Below, in pieces: positions 59,681 through 64,000 of a stretch of 64,000 nt of DNA. The translations under genes were made by a program, and so were the position numbers. The notes under the pieces are model-generated. The model searched no databases and was not told where the DNA came from. It saw only the letters and a list, made by a program, of their open reading frames with translations. Position 1 is the stretch's first letter, and every line of letters starts with the position of its first letter. Source of the stretch: VXYK01 sp965214565 (lineage in GTDB: Bacteria; Actinomycetota; Acidimicrobiia; Acidimicrobiales; Aldehydirespiratoraceae); assembly GCA_965214565.1 (NCBI GenBank), contig OZ243951.1:2542001-2606000 (forward strand), in the 5' to 3' direction.

Positions 59681-59725
59681 TGAAGGTGACCCAATGAAGG
59701 TGATCCTATGAAAGTGACCCTATGA
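59680..59725 (+). repeat. relay-type 14-bp tandem repeats bridging pheS and pheT
   Basis: ATG codons at 59680, 59694, 59708 and 59722 begin near-identical 14-base units (ATGAAGGTGACCCA, ATGAAGGTGATCCT, ATGAAAGTGACCCT). The pheS TGA overlaps the first ATG by one base. The units encode MKVTQ, MKVIL and MKVTL, each ending in a TGA overlapping the next ATG. The fourth ATG starts PheT, whose own N-terminus is MKVTL. Each unit is thus a copy of the first codons of pheT. Confidence 0.95.
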
Positions 59726-62121
59726 AAGTGACGTTGTCCTGGCTCAGGGAGTTCGCGCCTGGTATCGACGGTGATCCGAACGAGCTGAGCGAGACCTTGA
59801 GCGCTCTCGGCTTGACCGTGGAGGAGATGACTCCCATCGGCGACATCGTCGATGGTGTGGTATTGGCGAAGGTGCTCGACCTCAGGCCCCATCCCGCAGC
59901 CGACAAGATCCAACTCGTCGATGTGGATGCCGGCGACGGAGAGGCGCTGCAGGTGTGCTGCGGGGCTTTCAACATGGCCGTCGGGGATCTGATTCCCTTC
60001 GCCGTGCCAGGGACCGTCATGGCCAACGGCTTGGAGATTAAACAACGCAAGATGCGAGGCGAAGTGTCGTCCGGGATGTGTTGCTCGGGGGCCGAGTTGG
60101 GTCTCAACGACGACCACGAGGGAATCCTCGTGCTCAACGACCGCGTGGTTTCGGGAGCTGAACTTGGAATGGACCTGGGCGCTGCCATCGGTCTGGAACC
60201 CGACGTGTTGTGGGACCTCGAGGTGAACGCCAACCGGCCCGACGCCATGTCGGTGGCTGGAGTGGCGCGCGATCTGGCCGCCGCGCTCGGTGTCTACTTC
60301 TCCTACCCGGACTACAGCGTCGACACCGACACCTACTCCGCAAACGAGAGTGCCGACGAGCTCCTGACAGTTGAGATTCTTGATCCGACACTGTGCGGAC
60401 GGTTCGTTGCGACCGTGCTGCGCGGAATCATCGTGGGGACGTCGCCGCAGTGGCTCGCTGACCGGCTGGTGTTGGCGGGAATGCGTCCGCTCAACTCGAT
60501 CGTCGACATCTCCAACTATGTGATGCTCGAGTTGGGTCAACCCAACCACACTTTCGATCTGGCCACGATCCCAAACGGTCACCTGCGGGTGCGACGGGCT
60601 ATGCCCGGTGAGACGCTGACGACCCTCGACGGCCTGGAACGTGAACTCACCGCCAACGACGGTGTGATCACCAACGACTCGGACCAGATCGTCAGCCTGG
60701 CGGGAGTGATGGGCGGAGCAACCACCGAGGTCTCCGAGCAGACGACCGACGTGCTGTTGGAGATGGCCTGGTGGGATCCGCCGACCATCTCGCGCACCGT
60801 CAAGCGGCTCAATCTGGTGAGCGAGGCGTCGAGCAGGTTCCGACGCGGCGCCGATTGGGGCGAGAACATCGACCGTTCGATGCAACGCTTCATCCAGCTT
60901 GCGACACAACTCGGGGCCACTGCGGCGCCGGGGTTTGTGGACGCCGCCGGCGACACCCCTGATCGGACGCCCCTGGCTGTACGCAGCGCCAAGATCAACG
61001 GACTGCTCGGCACCGACCTGAGCGCTGCTGAGATGGCCGGGCATCTGGCTTCGATCGGCTTTGCAGCCGATGTGGTCGCGTCCGACAGCGGCACGGAGGA
61101 CTTGGCTGTCACGATTCCCACATGGCGCTGGGACACCGAGACCGAGACCGATGTGGCTGAAGAGGTGGCGCGCCTGCACGGCTACGACAACATCGCCAGA
61201 ACGGTTCCCAGAGGGTCCATTGCCGGGGGGCTTAGCGACTATCAGGTGCGTCGTCGTCTGGTTCGTCAGGTCCTGCTCGGGTTCGGATGCGATGAGACCT
61301 TCCCCATGCCGTTCCTGGCGCCGGGCGACCTGCTGAAGGCGGGCCTCGCCGACAACGGGGTGACCCTGACCAACCCGCTCGTCTCCGAGCAGTCGGTGTT
61401 GCGCACGTCGCTGCTTCCGGGCCAGCTCAAAGCGATCGCCTACAACCAGTCCCATCGCAGCGTGGATGTTCGCTTCTTTGAGATCGACCACGTCTATCTG
61501 CCGCCCCCGAAAGATCAGGTGCTTCCGGACGAACATGAGCACCTCGCGGTTGCGCTGGCAGGCTCTGAAGCCCCCGAGGCGGTCGCGGCCCTCGATCTGC
61601 TCGAACGTGAGCTGGGTCTGCCGAACGTTGTTCTGCGCTCAGCGTCACCCCCCGGTTTGCACGGCACTCGTTCTGCCGAGGTGGTGGTCGCGGGTCGAAG
61701 CGCCGGAGTGGTCGGGGAGGTTGACCCGTTGGTTCTAAAGAACTACGGAGTGACTGGGAGAGTGGCCTGGCTCGAGCTCGACCTGGGCGCTCTCCTGGGC
61801 GGACCCCGTAGAAGCCACAAGTACACGCCCGTATCGAAGTACCCGTCGAGTGACGTTGATCTGGCGTTCGAAGTCCCCGATGAGGTGGCTGCCGCGGCGG
61901 TTGAGAGTTCGCTGCGCAAGGCGGGCAAGGGTCTGCTGACCGACATCGAACTGTTCGATGTCTACCGGGGCGAGGGTATGCCGACCGGTACTCGGAGCCT
62001 GGCTTACCGCCTGCGGTTCCAGGCTCAGGATCACACTCTGACCGATGCCGAAGTGGCCGACGTCCGCCAAGCGTGCATCGATGCAGTGTCCAAGCGTCAC
62101 GGCGTGCCTCTGCGAAGCTAG
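59722..62121 (+). CDS. pheT: phenylalanine--tRNA ligase beta subunit
   Basis: The 799-residue subunit starts MKVTLSWLREFAP. It has a tRNA-binding (EMAP-like) domain (about 45-150; VVLAKVLDLRPHPAADKIQLVDVD), then B3/B4 editing (DISNYVMLELGQPNHTFDL), B5, and the catalytic-like core. A C-terminal ferredoxin-fold anticodon-binding domain follows (YTPVSKYPSSDVDLAFEVPDEV, LTDIELFDVYRGEGMPTGTRSLAYRLRFQAQDHTLTDAEV). Complete. The start is the last ATG of the repeat array, the only one whose frame stays open. Confidence 0.97.
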   Translation: MKVTLSWLREFAPGIDGDPNELSETLSALGLTVEEMTPIGDIVDGVVLAKVLDLRPHPAADKIQLVDVDAGDGEALQVCCGAFNMAVGDLIPFAVPGTVMANGLEIKQRKMRGEVSSGMCCSGAELGLNDDHEGILVLNDRVVSGAELGMDLGAAIGLEPDVLWDLEVNANRPDAMSVAGVARDLAAALGVYFSYPDYSVDTDTYSANESADELLTVEILDPTLCGRFVATVLRGIIVGTSPQWLADRLVLAGMRPLNSIVDISNYVMLELGQPNHTFDLATIPNGHLRVRRAMPGETLTTLDGLERELTANDGVITNDSDQIVSLAGVMGGATTEVSEQTTDVLLEMAWWDPPTISRTVKRLNLVSEASSRFRRGADWGENIDRSMQRFIQLATQLGATAAPGFVDAAGDTPDRTPLAVRSAKINGLLGTDLSAAEMAGHLASIGFAADVVASDSGTEDLAVTIPTWRWDTETETDVAEEVARLHGYDNIARTVPRGSIAGGLSDYQVRRRLVRQVLLGFGCDETFPMPFLAPGDLLKAGLADNGVTLTNPLVSEQSVLRTSLLPGQLKAIAYNQSHRSVDVRFFEIDHVYLPPPKDQVLPDEHEHLAVALAGSEAPEAVAALDLLERELGLPNVVLRSASPPGLHGTRSAEVVVAGRSAGVVGEVDPLVLKNYGVTGRVAWLELDLGALLGGPRRSHKYTPVSKYPSSDVDLAFEVPDEVAAAAVESSLRKAGKGLLTDIELFDVYRGEGMPTGTRSLAYRLRFQAQDHTLTDAEVADVRQACIDAVSKRHGVPLRS

Positions 62122-62169
62122 CCAGCCCATGCACACGCCGGCCCATGCACACGCCGGCCCATGCACACA
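62122..62169 (+). repeat. three 16-bp tandem repeats directly after the pheT stop
   Basis: Near-identical units CC(A/G)GCCCATGCACAC(G/A) start at 62122, 62138 and 62154, immediately after the TAG of pheT. They contain ATG codons at 62129, 62145 and 62161, but the frame from them runs out-of-register to 62236 and meets no gene start. The period (16, 1 mod 3) does not make an overlapping chain. Possibly the scar of a junction whose downstream gene was lost. Confidence 0.9.
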
Positions 62170-62199
62170 TTGTCAACCAATGGTTCAGTTAGTTGCTGT

Positions 62200-62239
62200 C
62201 ACGATTGCGCTAGACCTCCTAACGAAATCGTGCTAGCGT
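62200..62239 (+). promoter_or_regulatory. promoter/operator region of the taurine locus
   Basis: CACGATT (62200-62206) and AATCGTG (62226-62232) form a 7-bp inverted repeat with a 19-base spacer. CGCTAG (62208-62213) and CTAGCG (62233-62238) form a second, interleaved pair. TAGCGT at 62234-62239 could be the -10, giving a leader of about 22 bases that carries GAGGAGAGGGG. The repeats may bind a regulator, but none is encoded here. Confidence 0.4.
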
Positions 62240-62267
62240 GTAACCGATTTTCGAGGAGAGGGGACGG

Positions 62268-63638
62268 TTGACCGAGATTCGAGCCAAGGCTCAAGCCCAC
62301 TTGGTGCCGCATTTCACGCGTGGCGATGCTTGGCAACGCGACGACTTGCTGGTCATAGACCGAGGCGAAGGCTGTTACGTCTGGGACACCGGGGGCGACG
62401 AATACCTTGACGGTCTCTCAGGGTTGTTCTGCACCAACCTCGGCCACGGTCGCAGTGACCTGACCGCGGTCGCGGCCAAACAGATGGACAAACTGGCCTT
62501 CAGTCCCACCTGGAGCTACGTCCACCCCTCGTCCATCGAAGCGTCGTCGCTGATCGCGTCGCTGGCACCCGCCGACCTCAACCGAGTGTTCTTCGTGAAC
62601 TCCGGCTCAGAGGCGGTGGAATCGGCTCTCAAGTTTGCGCGTTGCTACCACTTGGCGAACGGCGCACCGAATCGCCAGAAGGTGATAGCCCGCCGTTGGG
62701 CCTACCACGGGACCACCCTCGGCGCGCTGGCGGTGACGGGCATTCCCAATTTTCGTGACCCCTACGAACCGATACTCGGCAGCTTCGTGCGCCATGTCGA
62801 CAACACCCTCGGCTGTTCCGACCAAACAGGACCCGCCTCCGAACTGCCGTGCGTCGCCGCGGTTGAACAGGCGATCCTCGCCGAGGGTCCCGAAACGGTG
62901 GCAATGGTGATCGCCGAGCCGGTCCAGAACGGTCGGGGAGCGCTGGTCCCGCCTGACGGCTACTGGCAGGAACTGCGGCGTATCTGCGACACCCACGGCG
63001 TGCTGCTCTGCGCGGACGAGGTGATCAACGCCTTCGGTCGTCTCGGCCACTGGTTCGGCAGCGAGCGCTACGACGTCGTTCCAGACATGATCACCTTCGC
63101 CAAAGGCGTCACCAGCGCGTATGTGCCGCTCGGGGGTCTGATCGTGCGGGACCCGCTGGTCGAACGGGTGTGGGACTCGCCCTCTGCGATGTTCGTACAC
63201 GGGGCGACCTTCGGCGGCCATCCCGTAGCCACTGCGGTGGCGGTGGCCAACATGAACGCCATGCGCGACGAAAAAGTCTTCGACGGCGTGCTGGCCAACG
63301 AGGAACGTCTAGTCAGTGGCCTGCGCGCGTTGATGGAGTCCCACGCCTGCGTCTCCGACGTGCGGGGGACCGGCTACTTCTGTGCCGTGGAATTGATGCG
63401 TGACCGTGCCGCCGGCATCCATCTCACCGACACAGAGTTCGCTGAACTGTTACCGGGAGGTGTTCTGGAACGATTCGTGCGCGAGGCGCGCGTTCTGGTC
63501 CGGCCCGACTCTAGAGGCGCCGCCATGTTGGCGGTTGCGCCGCCGCTGGTGGCAGATGCCACCGTGATCGACGACCTGCTCGCGCGGGTCGACCAAGTGC
63601 TCGACCGCGTGGGCGGTTGGCTGAAGGTCTCAACATGA
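62268..63638 (+). CDS. class III aminotransferase, probable taurine--pyruvate aminotransferase
   Basis: The 456-residue PLP enzyme has the fold-type I class III pattern: VWDTGGDEYLDGLSGLFCTNLGHGR, FFVNSGSEAVESALKFAR, RRWAYHGTTLGALAVTG, LLCADEVINAFGRLGHWFG (PLP-ring Asp), ITFAKGVTSAYVPLGG (Schiff-base Lys) and HGATFGGHPVATAVA. The class covers many omega-amino donors. The taurine assignment rests on the TauA-like gene that follows, so it is inference. TTG start with a strong Shine-Dalgarno (GAGGAGAGGGG), unlike most genes here. Confidence 0.85.
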   Translation: MTEIRAKAQAHLVPHFTRGDAWQRDDLLVIDRGEGCYVWDTGGDEYLDGLSGLFCTNLGHGRSDLTAVAAKQMDKLAFSPTWSYVHPSSIEASSLIASLAPADLNRVFFVNSGSEAVESALKFARCYHLANGAPNRQKVIARRWAYHGTTLGALAVTGIPNFRDPYEPILGSFVRHVDNTLGCSDQTGPASELPCVAAVEQAILAEGPETVAMVIAEPVQNGRGALVPPDGYWQELRRICDTHGVLLCADEVINAFGRLGHWFGSERYDVVPDMITFAKGVTSAYVPLGGLIVRDPLVERVWDSPSAMFVHGATFGGHPVATAVAVANMNAMRDEKVFDGVLANEERLVSGLRALMESHACVSDVRGTGYFCAVELMRDRAAGIHLTDTEFAELLPGGVLERFVREARVLVRPDSRGAAMLAVAPPLVADATVIDDLLARVDQVLDRVGGWLKVST

Positions 63639-63669
63639 GACCACGGAATATCCATTGGAGGGTAATCAA

Positions 63670-64000
63670 ATGAAGAGACTACTGGTATTGCTTATGGTGC
63701 TCGGCCTCATTGCCGCGGCCTGCGGCGACGACGACTCCGCCGACGGCGGCGACGACGGCGGCACAACGACTCCCGAAGAAACCGGTGACGACGGCGACGA
63801 CGGCGATATGGGTCTCGATGAGTTGAACGTGGCGTACTTCTTGGAGTGGCCGACCGCGAATCAGGTGGCTCAGGCCGAACAGACTTATGACGCTGAGCTG
63901 GGTCTGACTGTGAACTGGATCCCGTTCGCGTCGGGTGGTGACATGGCTCAGGCGATGGAGGCCGGCGACATCGACATCTCCTATTCGCAGGGTCTGACGC
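63670..64000 (+). CDS. taurine-type ABC transporter substrate-binding lipoprotein (3' truncated by window)
   Basis: The first 110 residues are visible. A lipoprotein signal ends in the lipobox Cys (LIAAACGDDD, Cys at 18). A very acidic Gly/Asp/Thr linker (about 19-48) leads into the mature domain LNVAYFLEWPTANQVAQ...GDIDISYSQGLT. The domain closely resembles TauA family proteins (typical FLEWPTPNQFAQ ... SGDVDIAYSQGL). ATG 63670 has GGAGGG 7 bases upstream. Together with the upstream aminotransferase this implies taurine uptake and use. Permease and ATPase genes would be expected downstream. Confidence 0.82.
   Translation, partial: MKRLLVLLMVLGLIAAACGDDDSADGGDDGGTTTPEETGDDGDDGDMGLDELNVAYFLEWPTANQVAQAEQTYDAELGLTVNWIPFASGGDMAQAMEAGDIDISYSQGLT

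Noticed and set aside
59251..61542. Very long open frame on the minus strand across pheS/pheT
   Set aside because: It is antisense to two well-conserved genes, is His/Arg/Gly-rich and shows no family motif; high GC keeps the frame open.

Overview
The window is GC-rich bacterial core chromosome with almost no intergenic space. It looks like an uncultured-type, probably aquatic member of the Acidimicrobiia (Actinomycetota). This rests on the actinobacterial gene order (pdxS-pdxT-yebC-ruvCAB, yajC-secDF-apt-relA, alaS-ruvX-mltG-aroE, aroK-aroB-aroQ-pepP-efp-nusB-pyrR, mihF-gmk-rpoZ-coaBC-metK-priA-def-fmt-rsmB), on the actinobacterial integration host factor mIHF, and on the many genes whose start codon lies 6-7 bases after a TANNNT -10 box, i.e. 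leaderless transcripts. The class assignment is inference. No rRNA, tRNA, insertion sequence, phage or CRISPR was seen.

Layout. 0-7 kb: DUF3048 lipoprotein, PLP synthase (pdxST), YebC, Holliday-junction genes ruvCAB, queA. 7-11 kb: two convergent SLH-repeat envelope proteins, one with a serine beta-lactamase-like domain and one a VanY-SLH-CapA three-part protein. 11-23 kb: tgt, Sec translocase accessory genes, apt, relA, hisS, aspS, rarA. 23-34 kb: alaS, ruvX, mltG, shikimate genes aroE/K/B/Q with a prepilin peptidase, pepP, efp, nusB. 34-43 kb: pyrimidine operon pyrR-pyrB-pyrC-carA-carB-pyrD behind a PyrR-binding RNA hairpin; carB carries a frameshift and pyrK/pyrF are absent. 43-53 kb: mihF, gmk, rpoZ, coaBC, metK, a helicase-motif-poor priA, two RNA methyltransferase-type genes on the minus strand, def, fmt, rsmB. 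53-62 kb: moaB/mog, ribD, hisG, infC-rpmI-rplT, trmH, pheS-pheT. 62-64 kb: the start of a taurine locus (taurine:pyruvate-type aminotransferase and TauA-like binding protein), cut by the window end.

Most interesting observation: several gene junctions carry short tandem repeats (14-17 bp units) that appear to be duplications of the stop/start overlap itself. The first copy holds the upstream stop codon and the last copy holds the downstream start codon. Each intermediate copy forms a tiny ORF whose ATG overlaps the preceding stop and whose TGA overlaps the next ATG, so a chain of 4-nt ATGA/GTGA overlaps bridges the gap. This is clear at alaS-ruvX, mltG-aroE, aroB-aroQ, pheS-pheT and, as a 33-codon pentapeptide-repeat ORF, at carB-pyrD. 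Single relay ORFs of the same logic precede the DUF948 gene, gmk and infC; the last leads into a candidate AUA start. I interpret this as reinitiation-based translational coupling preserved through slippage expansions.
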